Shown here piece by piece: positions 19,996 through 29,726 of a DNA stretch of 64,000 bases. The stretch is taken from contig CP036163.1 of the NCBI GenBank assembly GCA_019056595.1, positions 4,340,001 to 4,404,000 on the forward strand, given 5' to 3'. How positions within the stretch are numbered: the stretch's first letter is position 1; every line of letters begins with the position of its first letter. A program made the translations under genes and the position numbers. The notes below the pieces were generated by a model. That model was not told the DNA's origin. It was given only the letters and a program-made list of their open reading frames with translations, and made no database searches. This DNA is from Pectobacterium atrosepticum. Lineage in GTDB: Bacteria > Pseudomonadota > Gammaproteobacteria > Enterobacterales > Enterobacteriaceae.

Positions 19996-20712
19996 ATGAA
20001 AGTCGAATTTTCTATTTATCGTTATAACCCGGATGTTGATGATGCTCCGCGGATGCAGGATTACCAACTGGAGGCGGAAGAAGGCCGCGACATGATGCTG
20101 CTGGATGCGCTGATGTTGCTGAAAGAGCAGGATCCGACGCTCTCATTCCGTCGTTCCTGTCGCGAAGGCGTCTGTGGTTCCGACGGCGTTAACATGAACG
20201 GCAAAAACGGGCTGGCCTGTATTACGCCAGTTTCCGCGTTACGGCGCGGAAACAGCAAAATTGTTATCCGTCCTTTACCGGGATTACCGGTTGTACGTGA
20301 TTTGGTAGTGGACATGGGACAGTTCTATGCTCAATATGAGAAAATAAAGCCTTACCTGTTGAATAATGGGAAAAATCCGCCAGCGCGTGAACATCTGCAA
20401 TCGCCTGAACAACGTGCCAAGCTGGATGGATTGTATGAGTGCATTATGTGTGCCTGCTGCTCAACGTCTTGCCCATCGTTCTGGTGGAACCCAGACAAAT
20501 TTGTTGGGCCTGCTGGGTTATTGGCCGCGTACCGTTTCCTGATTGACAGTCGTGATACGGAAACTACGCCACGACTTGACGATCTGGACGATGCGTTCAG
20601 CGTCTTCCGCTGCCACGGCATCATGAACTGCGTTAGCGTTTGTCCGAAAGGGTTGAACCCGACCAAGGCTATTGGTCATATTAAATCGATGTTGCTGCAC
20701 CGCAGCGCGTAA
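19996..20712 (+). CDS. sdhB: Succinate dehydrogenase iron-sulfur subunit
   Basis: 238-residue subunit carrying electrons from FAD to quinone. The [2Fe-2S] cysteines lie in SCREGVCGSDG and GLAC; the [4Fe-4S] and [3Fe-4S] clusters use CIMCACCSTSCPSF and CHGIMNCVSVCPKG. The frame extends upstream into sdhA, but the ATG at 19996, after GGAG, gives the standard length. It is last of sdhCDAB; the gap to sucA holds a row of hairpins. Confidence 0.98.
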   Translation: MKVEFSIYRYNPDVDDAPRMQDYQLEAEEGRDMMLLDALMLLKEQDPTLSFRRSCREGVCGSDGVNMNGKNGLACITPVSALRRGNSKIVIRPLPGLPVVRDLVVDMGQFYAQYEKIKPYLLNNGKNPPAREHLQSPEQRAKLDGLYECIMCACCSTSCPSFWWNPDKFVGPAGLLAAYRFLIDSRDTETTPRLDDLDDAFSVFRCHGIMNCVSVCPKGLNPTKAIGHIKSMLLHRSA

Positions 20713-20768
20713 CCGATAGTTGATACGTAACGCGTTATTGCATAAAGATTAAGTAGTAAAACATGTAT

Positions 20769-20878
20769 CTCCCTCTGAAGTTGCTATTCTTCAGAGGGAG
20801 CGCAGGAAACCTTTAAAAACCGGCTTGCGCGCCAGAACCGGTTTTTAAAGGTTCCTTAGGGGGAATGGATACCCTAAG
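20769..20878 (+). repeat. Three tandem hairpins in the sdhB-sucA gap
   Basis: (1) Perfect 12-base stem CTCCCTCTGAAG/CTTCAGAGGGAG, 20769-20800, loop 8. (2) GGAAACCTTTAAAAACCGG with CCGGTTTTTAAAGGTTCC, 20805-20855: a stem of about 18 bases with one bulge. (3) CTTAGGG/CCCTAAG, 20855-20878. A weaker CGTTTG/CAAACG repeat follows near 20906-20922. There is no T-run, so these look like RNA-processing or stability elements rather than a simple terminator. E. coli has a REP-type repeat at the same junction. Confidence 0.75.
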
Positions 20879-20988
20879 CGCGTACCGATTGTACGACAAG
20901 TGAACCGTTTGTATGGCAAACGATATACGGACACTAATTACATGTTAACCACGGCGAAAACTGAAGCTTATTAGCTTAAGGGATCATA

Positions 20989-23796
20989 ATGCAGAACGGC
21001 GCGATGAAGGCCTGGCTGGATTCCTCCTATTTGGCGGGTGCGAATCAGTCCTACATAGAGCAACTCTATGAAGATTTTTTAACCGATCCTGACTCGATCG
21101 AACATAGCTGGCGCTCGATCTTCCAGCAATTGCCTACGAGCGGGGTCAAACCGGATCAACTCCATTCCAAAACGCGCGACTATTTCCGCCGTCTGGCGAA
21201 AGACTCTTCGCGCTTTACCTCATCAGTCACCGATCCCGATATTGATGTCAAGCAGGTCAAGGTATTGCAGCTGATCAATGCGTTCCGCTTCCGTGGGCAT
21301 CAGCAGGCCAATCTGGACCCGATTTTCCTGCGTCCTCAGGAGCCTGTTGCAGAACTGGATCTGGATTATCATAACCTGACTCAGGATGACCTACAGGAAT
21401 CCTTCAATGTGGGGTCTTTTGCCATCGGCAAAGACACCATGAAGCTGGAAGATCTGTATGACGCGCTGAAACGCACCTACTGCGGTTCTATCGGTGCTGA
21501 ATATATGCATATGACCAGCACGGAAGAGAAACGTTGGATCCAGCAACGTATTGAATCAGTAACCGGTCAACCGTCGTTTACGGTAGAAGAGAAGCGCCGT
21601 TTCCTGAAAGAGCTAACCGCAGCCGAAGGGCTTGAGCGGTATCTGGGTGCCAAGTATCCAGGCGCTAAGCGTTTCTCGCTGGAAGGCGCTGACGCACTGG
21701 TTCCTATGCTGAAAGAATTGATTCGCCATGCGGGTGCAAACGATACTCGCGAAGTCGTATTGGGGATGGCGCACCGTGGTCGCCTCAACGTGCTAATCAA
21801 CGTATTGGGCAAAAAATCTCAGGATCTGTTTGACGAGTTCGCCGGTAAGCATAAAGAACACTTGGGTACCGGTGACGTGAAATATCACCAAGGCTTCTCT
21901 TCTGAATTTGATACTGCTGGCGGTCTGGTGCATTTGGCGTTGGCGTTCAACCCCTCGCATCTGGAGATCGTCAGCCCAGTAGTGACGGGATCGGTACGTG
22001 CGCGTCTCGATCGCCTGAATAGCCAAAGTGGCCCGCGTGTTTTACCTATCACCATTCACGGCGACGCGGCAATTAGCGGCCAGGGCGTGGTGCAGGAACT
22101 GTTGAATATGTCGACGGTGCGTGGCTACGAAGTCGGTGGCACGCTGCGTATTGTGATCAACAACCGTATCGGCTTCACCACCTCCAACCCGCTGGATATT
22201 CGCTCAACAGAATACTGTACGGATGTGGGTAAAATGGTGCAGGCACCTATTTTCCACGTTAACGCAGACGATCCGGAAGCGGTGGCGTTTGTTACACGTT
22301 TGGCGCTGGATTTCCGCAACGCCTTCAAACGCGATGTGTTCATCGATCTGATTTGTTACCGCCGTCACGGCCATAACGAAGCCGACGAGCCAAGTGCAAC
22401 GCAGCCAATGATGTATCAGAAGATCAAAAAGCATCCGACACCACGTAAGGTGTATGCCGATCGTCTGGAACAGGAAAAAACGATCACACAGGAAGATGCC
22501 ACCGAAATGGTCAATCTGTTCCGTGACGCGTTGGATGCCGGTGAGTGCGTAGTCGATGAATGGCGTGAGATGGATATGCAGTCCTTTACCTGGACGCCGT
22601 ATCTCAATCATGAATGGGATGAGCCTTATCCGCACAGTACGGAAATGAAACGTTTACAAGAGCTTGCAAAACGTATCAGCGAAGTACCGGAAGGCATTGA
22701 GATCCATCCTCGTGTTGCCAAAGTTTATTCCGACCGTGCCGAAATGGCCGCTGGCAATAAACCGTTCGACTGGGGTGGCGCGGAAACGCTGGCCTACGCC
22801 ACGTTGGTTGATGAAGGGATTCCGATTCGCCTGTCTGGTGAGGACAGCGGTCGCGGTACGTTCTTCCATCGCCATGCTGTCGTACATAACCAGAAAAATG
22901 GTTCCAGCTACACGCCGTTGAACCATGTACATAACGGGCAGGGCGAGTTCAATGTTTGGGACTCCGTACTATCCGAAGAAGCGATCCTCGCGTTTGAATA
23001 CGGCTATGCGACCGCAGAACCGCGCACGCTGACTATCTGGGAAGCGCAGTTTGGTGACTTTGCCAACGGTGCGCAGGTGGTGATCGATCAGTTCATCAGC
23101 TCCGGTGAGCAGAAGTGGGGCCGGATGTGTGGTCTGGTCATGCTGTTGCCACATGGTTATGAAGGGCAGGGCCCAGAGCACTCGTCTGCCAGACTGGAGC
23201 GTTATCTGCAACTGTGCGCTGAGCAAAATATGCAGGTCTGTATTCCATCAACACCGGCACAGGTTTATCACATGCTTCGCCGTCAGGCCCTGCGTGGTAT
23301 GCGCCGTCCGCTGGTGGTCATGTCGCCGAAATCCCTGCTGCGCCATCCGTTGGCGATCTCTTCACTGGACGAACTGGCGAATGGTTCCTTCCAACCAGCG
23401 ATTGGTGAAGTAGAAGAATTAGATCCGGCAGCCGTGAAGCGTGTCGTGCTTTGTTCCGGTAAGGTCTACTATGATTTGCTGGAACAGCGCCGCAAGAACG
23501 AGCAAAAAGATGTCGCTATCGTCCGTATCGAACAGCTTTATCCGTTCCCGCATCAAGCTGTTCAAGCGGCACTGGAACCTTTTTCCCAAGTTCATGATTT
23601 CGTATGGTGTCAGGAAGAACCGCTGAATCAGGGAGCCTGGTATTGCAGTCAGCACCATCTCCGTGAAGTGATTCCGTTTGGATCTTCTTTACGTTACGCA
23701 GGACGCCCGGCGTCTGCATCACCCGCCGTTGGCTATATGTCCGTACACCAGAAACAACAGAAAGATCTGGTCGATGACGCGCTGAACGTTGATTAA
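20989..23796 (+). CDS. sucA: 2-oxoglutarate dehydrogenase E1 component
   Basis: 935-residue thiamine-diphosphate enzyme that decarboxylates 2-oxoglutarate and passes the succinyl group to SucB. Family features: N-terminal SSYLAGANQSYIEQLYEDFL, the substrate-binding AHRGRLNVL, the TPP/Mg motif GDAAISGQGVVQELLNM with NNRIGFTT, and the C-terminal SARLERYLQLCAE. Two residues longer than E. coli SucA. AAGGGA stands 6 bases before the ATG. First gene of the suc section. Confidence 0.98.
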   Translation: MQNGAMKAWLDSSYLAGANQSYIEQLYEDFLTDPDSIEHSWRSIFQQLPTSGVKPDQLHSKTRDYFRRLAKDSSRFTSSVTDPDIDVKQVKVLQLINAFRFRGHQQANLDPIFLRPQEPVAELDLDYHNLTQDDLQESFNVGSFAIGKDTMKLEDLYDALKRTYCGSIGAEYMHMTSTEEKRWIQQRIESVTGQPSFTVEEKRRFLKELTAAEGLERYLGAKYPGAKRFSLEGADALVPMLKELIRHAGANDTREVVLGMAHRGRLNVLINVLGKKSQDLFDEFAGKHKEHLGTGDVKYHQGFSSEFDTAGGLVHLALAFNPSHLEIVSPVVTGSVRARLDRLNSQSGPRVLPITIHGDAAISGQGVVQELLNMSTVRGYEVGGTLRIVINNRIGFTTSNPLDIRSTEYCTDVGKMVQAPIFHVNADDPEAVAFVTRLALDFRNAFKRDVFIDLICYRRHGHNEADEPSATQPMMYQKIKKHPTPRKVYADRLEQEKTITQEDATEMVNLFRDALDAGECVVDEWREMDMQSFTWTPYLNHEWDEPYPHSTEMKRLQELAKRISEVPEGIEIHPRVAKVYSDRAEMAAGNKPFDWGGAETLAYATLVDEGIPIRLSGEDSGRGTFFHRHAVVHNQKNGSSYTPLNHVHNGQGEFNVWDSVLSEEAILAFEYGYATAEPRTLTIWEAQFGDFANGAQVVIDQFISSGEQKWGRMCGLVMLLPHGYEGQGPEHSSARLERYLQLCAEQNMQVCIPSTPAQVYHMLRRQALRGMRRPLVVMSPKSLLRHPLAISSLDELANGSFQPAIGEVEELDPAAVKRVVLCSGKVYYDLLEQRRKNEQKDVAIVRIEQLYPFPHQAVQAALEPFSQVHDFVWCQEEPLNQGAWYCSQHHLREVIPFGSSLRYAGRPASASPAVGYMSVHQKQQKDLVDDALNVD

Positions 23797-23811
23797 ATAA
23801 AAGGATAGATA

Positions 23812-25038
23812 ATGAGTAGCGTAGATATTCTTGTACCCGACCTGCCTGAATCCGTCGCTGACGCCACTGTGGCTACCTGGCATAAAAAGCCCGGCGATAG
23901 CGTCCAGCGTGATGAAGTATTGGTTGAAATTGAAACTGACAAAGTAGTGCTGGAAGTTCCAGCCTCTGAAGCCGGCATTCTGGATGCCGTGCTGGAAGAA
24001 GAAGGCGCAACCGTCATGTCTCGCCAGCTTCTGGGCCGTATTCGCCGTGGCGATAGCTCCGGTAAAGAAACTGGCGAGAAATCTCAGAGTAAAGAATCGA
24101 CACCGGCACAGCGTCATACGGCTGGTCTGGAAGAAGAGCACAGCGACGCGCTGAGCCCGGCTATCCGTCGCCTAATTGCCGAGCACAATCTCGACGCGTC
24201 TGCTATCAAAGGCAGCGGCGTAGGTGGCCGAATTACCCGTGAAGATGTGGATAAGCATTTGGCTGCCCAGAAGAAAGATTCTGCTAAAGCGGCTAAGCCC
24301 GAGGCTCCGGCGGCTTCTCCTGCACCTGCTCTGGGCGCGCGCAGCGAAAAACGCGTACCGATGACGCGTCTGCGTAAGCGCGTTGCAGAACGTCTGCTGG
24401 AAGCGAAAAACAGCACAGCAATGTTGACGACGTTTAACGAAATCAACATGCAGCCGATCATGGACCTGCGCAAGCAATACGGCGAAGCTTTTGAGAAGCG
24501 TCACGGTGTACGTTTGGGCTTCATGTCCTTCTACATCAAAGCCGTCGTTGAAGCGCTGAAGCGTTACCCTGAAGTGAATGCTTCCATTGATGGCGAAGAC
24601 GTGGTTTACCACAACTATTTCGATGTCAGCATTGCGGTTTCTACCCCGCGTGGTCTGGTTACGCCAGTACTGCGTGATGTGGATGCGCTGGGCATGGCCG
24701 ACATCGAGAAGCGTATCAAAGAGCTGGCTGTGAAAGGCCGTGACGGCAAACTGACGGTTGAAGAATTGTTGGGTGGTAACTTCACGATTACCAACGGCGG
24801 TGTCTTTGGTTCTCTGATGTCTACCCCGATCATCAACCCGCCGCAGAGTGCGATTCTGGGTATGCACGCCATTAAAGATCGCCCAATGGCGGTTGATGGC
24901 CAGGTGGTTATTCTGCCGATGATGTATCTGGCGCTTTCTTACGATCACCGCTTGGTTGATGGTCGAGAATCCGTTGGCTTCCTCGTGACGGTGAAAGAGA
25001 TGTTGGAAGATCCAGCGCGTCTGCTGTTAGACGTTTAA
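23812..25038 (+). CDS. sucB: Dihydrolipoyl succinyltransferase (E2 of 2-oxoglutarate dehydrogenase)
   Basis: 408-residue E2 core. The lipoyl domain (1-80) carries the lipoylated Lys44 in [12 protein letters not shown] linker follows, then the E3/E1-binding domain (about 110-150, [15 protein letters not shown]), an Ala/Pro-rich hinge, and the catalytic domain with the active-site motif [11 protein letters not shown] near the end. It starts 15 bases after sucA. E3 (lpd) is not in the window, as usual. Confidence 0.98.
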   Translation: MSSVDILVPDLPESVADATVATWHKKPGDSVQRDEVLVEIETDKVVLEVPASEAGILDAVLEEEGATVMSRQLLGRIRRGDSSGKETGEKSQSKESTPAQRHTAGLEEEHSDALSPAIRRLIAEHNLDASAIKGSGVGGRITREDVDKHLAAQKKDSAKAAKPEAPAASPAPALGARSEKRVPMTRLRKRVAERLLEAKNSTAMLTTFNEINMQPIMDLRKQYGEAFEKRHGVRLGFMSFYIKAVVEALKRYPEVNASIDGEDVVYHNYFDVSIAVSTPRGLVTPVLRDVDALGMADIEKRIKELAVKGRDGKLTVEELLGGNFTITNGGVFGSLMSTPIINPPQSAILGMHAIKDRPMAVDGQVVILPMMYLALSYDHRLVDGRESVGFLVTVKEMLEDPARLLLDV

Positions 25039-25100
25039 TTATCGTTGGATTCATCATGCTCGAAGGCGGACAACCCTGACGGTTCTCCGCCTGAAAAGAT

Positions 25101-25226
25101 ATACCCGTTATACTTCAAGCTGCATGTGCGTTGGCCTTCCTCGCTCACCCCAGTCACTTACTGGTGTAAGCTCCTGGGGATTCACTGTGTCGCCGCCTTC
25201 CTGCAACTCGAATTATTTAGGGTATA
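25101..25226. repeat. ERIC element (about 126 bases) between sucB and sucC
   Basis: Bounded by ATACCC and GGGTAT. The centre contains CGCTCACCCCAGTCACTTAC and GTAAGCTCCTGGGGATTCAC, which match the two arms used as ERIC consensus. It lies inside the sucABCD operon. The rest of the 335-base sucB-sucC gap shows no gene; the stretch from about 25240 to 25373 is the sucC leader. Confidence 0.9.
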
Positions 25227-25373
25227 GATAAAATTATGTGCTATGCAGGCCGTTTTTTCTCAACGGCGTTATCCAAATATATCAGAGAGTTTATGGCGTT
25301 TTTCTCTACCGAAAGATTCGGTGATGAAAAATCGTCTGCCGACTTATCTCCAAACCTAAATGGATAGAACATC

Positions 25374-26540
25374 ATGAATTTACACGAGTATCAGGCAAAA
25401 CAACTCTTTGCTCGATATGGTTTACCGGCACCGACCGGCTATGCCTGTACTACACCGCGTGAAGCAGAAGAAGCCGCATCTAAGATTGGCTCGGGTCCGT
25501 GGGTCGTAAAATGTCAGGTTCACGCAGGCGGTCGCGGTAAAGCGGGCGGCGTTAAAGTGGTCAGCAACAAAGAAGACATTCGCGCTTTTGCTGAAAACTG
25601 GCTGGGTAAAAAGCTCGTTACTTATCAAACTGACGCACAGGGCCAACCGGTTCATCAGATTCTGGTTGAAGCGGCAACGGATATCGACAAAGAGCTTTAT
25701 CTGGGCGCGGTTGTTGACCGTGGCACGCGTCGTGTCGTGTTCATGGCGTCCACTGAAGGTGGCGTAGAAATTGAAAAAGTTGCGGAAGAGACGCCGGAAC
25801 TGATCCACAAAGCTGCTATCGATCCACTGGTAGGCCCACAGCCTTATCAGGGTCGCGAGCTGGCCTTCAAGCTGGGTCTGAGCGGCAAGCAAGTTGCCCA
25901 GTTCACCAAAATTTTCATGGGTCTGGCGACGCTGTTCCTTGAGCGCGATCTGGCGCTGGTAGAAATCAACCCGCTGGTTATCACTAAGCAGGGCGATCTG
26001 ATCTGTCTGGATGGCAAACTGGGCGCGGACGGCAATGCACTATTTCGTCAGCCTGAGCTGCGTGAAATGCGTGACCCAAGCCAGGAAGATTCCCGTGAAG
26101 CGCATGCGGCACAGTGGGAACTAAACTATGTTGCGCTGGATGGTAACATCGGCTGTATGGTGAACGGCGCGGGTCTTGCGATGGGTACCATGGACATCGT
26201 GAAACTGCACGGCGGTTCTCCTGCTAACTTCCTCGATGTTGGTGGTGGCGCGACGAAAGAACGTGTAACTGAAGCATTCAAAATTATCCTGTCTGACGAC
26301 AAGGTAAAAGCCGTCTTTGTTAACATCTTTGGTGGCATCGTACGTTGCGATTTGATCGCTGACGGTATCATCGGCGCGGTAGCCGAAGTGGGCGTTAGCG
26401 TACCGGTTGTGGTACGTCTTGAAGGAAACAATGCAGAACTTGGAGCCAAGAAACTGGCGGATAGCGGCCTGAATATTATTGCCGCCACCAGCCTGACGGG
26501 TGCGGCTCAGCAGGTTGTTGCAGCAGCGGGAGATAAATAA
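25374..26540 (+). CDS. sucC: Succinyl-CoA synthetase beta subunit
   Basis: 388-residue ATP-grasp subunit that binds nucleotide and succinate; with SucD it makes ATP/GTP from succinyl-CoA. It starts [20 protein letters not shown], with the nucleotide region [18 protein letters not shown] and the conserved [18 protein letters not shown] and [17 protein letters not shown]. Length is the same as in E. coli. It is separated from sucB by 335 bases including an ERIC element. Its stop overlaps the sucD ATG by one base (TAATG). Confidence 0.98.
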   Translation: MNLHEYQAKQLFARYGLPAPTGYACTTPREAEEAASKIGSGPWVVKCQVHAGGRGKAGGVKVVSNKEDIRAFAENWLGKKLVTYQTDAQGQPVHQILVEAATDIDKELYLGAVVDRGTRRVVFMASTEGGVEIEKVAEETPELIHKAAIDPLVGPQPYQGRELAFKLGLSGKQVAQFTKIFMGLATLFLERDLALVEINPLVITKQGDLICLDGKLGADGNALFRQPELREMRDPSQEDSREAHAAQWELNYVALDGNIGCMVNGAGLAMGTMDIVKLHGGSPANFLDVGGGATKERVTEAFKIILSDDKVKAVFVNIFGGIVRCDLIADGIIGAVAEVGVSVPVVVRLEGNNAELGAKKLADSGLNIIAATSLTGAAQQVVAAAGDK

Positions 26541-27412
26541 TGTCCATTCTGATTAATAAAAATACCAAAGTTATCTGTCAGGGTTTTACCGGTAGTCAGG
26601 GGACATTCCACTCTGAGCAAGCACTTGCTTACGGTACGCAAATGGTCGGTGGTGTGACGCCAGGTAAAGGCGGCACGGAACATCTGGGTCTGCCTGTATT
26701 TAATACGGTGCGTGAGGCGGTAGAAGCGACGGGCGCAACGGCATCCGTTATCTACGTTCCTGCACCGTTCTGTAAAGACTCCATTCTGGAAGCGATTGAC
26801 GCAGGTATCGAACTGATTATCTGTATCACCGAAGGTATTCCGACGCTGGATATGCTGACGGTGAAAGTGAAACTCGATCAGAGCGGCGTGCGCATGATCG
26901 GCCCGAACTGCCCAGGGGTGATCACGCCGGGCGAATGTAAGATAGGCATCATGCCGGGCCATATTCACCTGCCGGGTAAAGTCGGTATCGTTTCTCGTTC
27001 AGGTACACTGACGTATGAAGCCGTGAAGCAAACGACCGATGCTGGGCTGGGTCAGTCCAGCTGTGTCGGTATCGGTGGCGACCCGATCCCAGGCTCCAAC
27101 TTCATCGATATTCTGAAGCTGTTTGAACAGGATCCACAGACAGAAGCCATCGTCATGATTGGTGAAATCGGTGGTACGGCAGAAGAAGAAGCGGCGGAGT
27201 ACATTAAAGAGCACGTAACTAAACCTGTCGTTGGCTACATCGCGGGTGTTACGGCACCGAAAGGCAAGCGTATGGGCCATGCTGGCGCCATCATTGCCGG
27301 TGGTAAAGGTACTGCCGATGATAAATTCGCAGCGTTAGAAGCGGCGGGTGTTAAAACCGTTCGCAGCCTTGCGGATATCGGCGATGCAGTAAAAGCGATA
27401 TTAGCACGTTAA
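26540..27412 (+). CDS. sucD: Succinyl-CoA synthetase alpha subunit
   Basis: 290-residue subunit that binds CoA and carries the phosphohistidine. CoA-binding N-terminus [20 protein letters not shown]; conserved [20 protein letters not shown]; the active-site His is in [11 protein letters not shown]. It ends the sdhCDAB-sucABCD transcription unit, followed 24 bases later by a strong terminator. Confidence 0.98.
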   Translation: MSILINKNTKVICQGFTGSQGTFHSEQALAYGTQMVGGVTPGKGGTEHLGLPVFNTVREAVEATGATASVIYVPAPFCKDSILEAIDAGIELIICITEGIPTLDMLTVKVKLDQSGVRMIGPNCPGVITPGECKIGIMPGHIHLPGKVGIVSRSGTLTYEAVKQTTDAGLGQSSCVGIGGDPIPGSNFIDILKLFEQDPQTEAIVMIGEIGGTAEEEAAEYIKEHVTKPVVGYIAGVTAPKGKRMGHAGAIIAGGKGTADDKFAALEAAGVKTVRSLADIGDAVKAILAR

Positions 27413-27436
27413 TCGATTATTCGATTAAACTCGCTA

Positions 27437-27459
27437 GCCACCTTCGGGTGGCTTTTTTT
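27437..27459 (+). terminator. Rho-independent terminator of the sdh-suc operon
   Basis: GCCACC-TTCG-GGTGGC stem-loop followed by seven T residues, 24 bases after the sucD stop. Confidence 0.92.
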
Positions 27460-28144
27460 ATGCAAAAAATGATTACATTCAAGAGGATAAAATATGAGAA
27501 AATATCGTTAATATCCAGAACAACCCAGAAAAAATAAATAAACGGAAGAATAAGTAATAAAATTAGAAAAATCATACAGAAAACAGAATAAAGAAAATGC
27601 GTTTTATTGTATGTAAATAATCGATAGCGGAAAGTAAAATATATATTGCTGAATTAATGTGAATTAAACCTAAAATTCACATCACATTAACAATGGGTGT
27701 AATAAAGAAATTAATGCAACGCGCCAATCACGAGAAAAGCGTTAAATTGTTTTAGATCAAAAAATGCATCTGGATATAATTTACGAAATAGGCTTAAATT
27801 GCGCGAGGTCAATTATCGTCTTTCGCGCCGTTTGATGGGAAAGTTGATTTGAAGCCAAAAACCTAGTCTAGGTCACGTAAAAACCTATTTATTGTAGGGG
27901 ATTACAGGCGTAATATACGGCTACCTCCTTACGGGGTACGTTATTTGTAATACTTGTGATTTATCTTGAGCTTGCTGTCGGGGCGTCGCGATGTGACTGC
28001 CTCGGTGAACGGTATTTTTAGCGTTTGTTACAGCCTGCGTTAAAGCAATTTTTGTTGTGTTCTTTTTGGGTGTCATGGCCGGATGTTTGGCGGCTTGCCA
28101 GCGTTTGCAAGCTAATCCCTTCCTGCGAGGAGCAAGGAGTCAAA
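27460..28144 (+). promoter_or_regulatory. Long AT-rich regulatory region upstream of cydA
   Basis: 685 bases without a credible gene. It is very AT-rich up to about 27760. TTGTTTTAGATCAA at 27747-27760 fits the FNR consensus with one mismatch in the conserved arms and overlaps an ArcA-like GTTAAATTG. E. coli cydAB is controlled by ArcA and FNR from several promoters, so the same is expected here. Individual promoters cannot be assigned with confidence. Confidence 0.5.
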
Positions 28145-29713
28145 ATGTTTGATGTAGTCGAACTGTCTCGTTTACAGTTTGCCTTAACCGCAATGTACCA
28201 TTTTCTATTCGTACCATTAACGCTGGGGATGGCGTTTTTGCTGGCGATTATGGAAACGGTATATGTGCTGTCCGGCAAACAAATCTATAAAGATATGACC
28301 AAATTCTGGGGCAAGTTATTTGCAATTAACTTCGCTCTGGGGGTCGCTACCGGATTGACCATGGAGTTTCAATTCGGGACCAACTGGTCATATTTCTCTC
28401 ACTACGTCGGGGATATCTTCGGTGCGCCGCTGGCTATTGAAGGCTTGATGGCATTCTTCCTGGAATCGACCTTTGTTGGCTTGTTCTTCTTCGGTTGGGA
28501 CCGTTTAGGAAAAGTGCAACATATGGCCGTGACCTGGCTGGTCGCACTGGGCTCTAACTTCTCTGCACTGTGGATTCTCGTCGCCAATGGCTGGATGCAA
28601 AACCCCATCGCATCGGATTTCAATTTCGAAACCATGCGTATGGAAATGGTGAGCTTCGCCGATCTGGTGCTGAACCCGGTCGCTCAGGTGAAATTCGTTC
28701 ACACGGTGGCAGCAGGTTACTGTACTGGCGCAATGTTCATTCTGGGCATCAGTTCCTACTATCTGCTGAAAGGCCGCGATATTGCGTTTGCCAAGCGTTC
28801 ATTTGCTATCGCAGCAAGCTTCGGTCTGGCTTCTGTTCTGTCTGTTATCGTACTGGGTGATGAATCTGGCTATGAAATGGGTGACGTGCAGAAAACCAAA
28901 CTAGCAGCGATTGAAGCCGAATGGGAAACACAACCTGCTCCAGCATCCTTTACGCTGATCGGCATCCCGAACCAGGATACGATGGAAAATAACTATGCCA
29001 TCAAGATTCCTTATGCTCTGGGGTTAATTGCCACCCGTTCTACTGACAAAGAAGTCACAGGCCTGAAAGAGCTGATGGTGATGCATGAAGTGCGCATTCG
29101 CAATGGCATGAAGGCTTACCAGTTGTTGGAAGAATTACGCGCGGGTAATACCGACCCTGCAATAAAAGAAGCGTTCGAGCAGTCTAAGCAAGATTTAGGC
29201 TATGGTATGTTGCTGAAACGCTATGCGCCGAAAGTCTCTGATGCGACAGAAACGCAGATTAAGCAGGCGGTTAAAGATTCTATCCCACGCGTTGCGCCGC
29301 TGTACTTCTCCTTCCGTATCATGGTTGGCTGCGGCATTCTGATGCTGTTGATCATCGGCCTGTCTTTCTGGACCGTACTGCGTGGCAAAATTGGTCAGAA
29401 ACGCTGGCTGCACCGTATCGCACTATATGGTATCCCGCTACCGTGGATTGCTATCGAAGCTGGCTGGTTTGTGGCTGAATATGGCCGTCAACCTTGGGCC
29501 ATCGGTGAAATTCTGCCAACGGCTGTCGCGACGTCATCACTGACAGTAGGGGATATTCTGTTCTCAATGGCGCTGATCTGTGGTCTGTATACGCTCTTCT
29601 TGGTCGCAGAAATGTATCTGATGTTCAAATATGCACGTTTGGGGCCAAGCAGCCTGAGAACGGGGCGTTACCATTTTGAACAACCTATAGCGGCTGCGCA
29701 GGAAGCACGGTAA
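28145..29713 (+). CDS. cydA: Cytochrome bd-I ubiquinol oxidase subunit I
   Basis: 522-residue membrane subunit with hemes b558, b595 and d; it oxidises ubiquinol and reduces oxygen at low tension. His19 in [16 protein letters not shown] is a heme ligand; GRQPW and the long Q-loop (about residues 250-380) are present. The frame is open for 40 codons upstream, but the ATG at 28145 follows AAGGAG and gives the E. coli length. Confidence 0.98.
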   Translation: MFDVVELSRLQFALTAMYHFLFVPLTLGMAFLLAIMETVYVLSGKQIYKDMTKFWGKLFAINFALGVATGLTMEFQFGTNWSYFSHYVGDIFGAPLAIEGLMAFFLESTFVGLFFFGWDRLGKVQHMAVTWLVALGSNFSALWILVANGWMQNPIASDFNFETMRMEMVSFADLVLNPVAQVKFVHTVAAGYCTGAMFILGISSYYLLKGRDIAFAKRSFAIAASFGLASVLSVIVLGDESGYEMGDVQKTKLAAIEAEWETQPAPASFTLIGIPNQDTMENNYAIKIPYALGLIATRSTDKEVTGLKELMVMHEVRIRNGMKAYQLLEELRAGNTDPAIKEAFEQSKQDLGYGMLLKRYAPKVSDATETQIKQAVKDSIPRVAPLYFSFRIMVGCGILMLLIIGLSFWTVLRGKIGQKRWLHRIALYGIPLPWIAIEAGWFVAEYGRQPWAIGEILPTAVATSSLTVGDILFSMALICGLYTLFLVAEMYLMFKYARLGPSSLRTGRYHFEQPIAAAQEAR

Positions 29714-29726
29714 ACAGGGGTCCACT

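Noticed and set aside
24172-24948. 258-codon open frame opposite sucB
   Set aside because: Antisense to a conserved catalytic domain, no start signal, no recognisable domain.
28025-28144. 40-codon N-terminal extension of CydA
   Set aside because: No homology and no ribosome site; the ATG at 28145 has a strong one and gives the family length.
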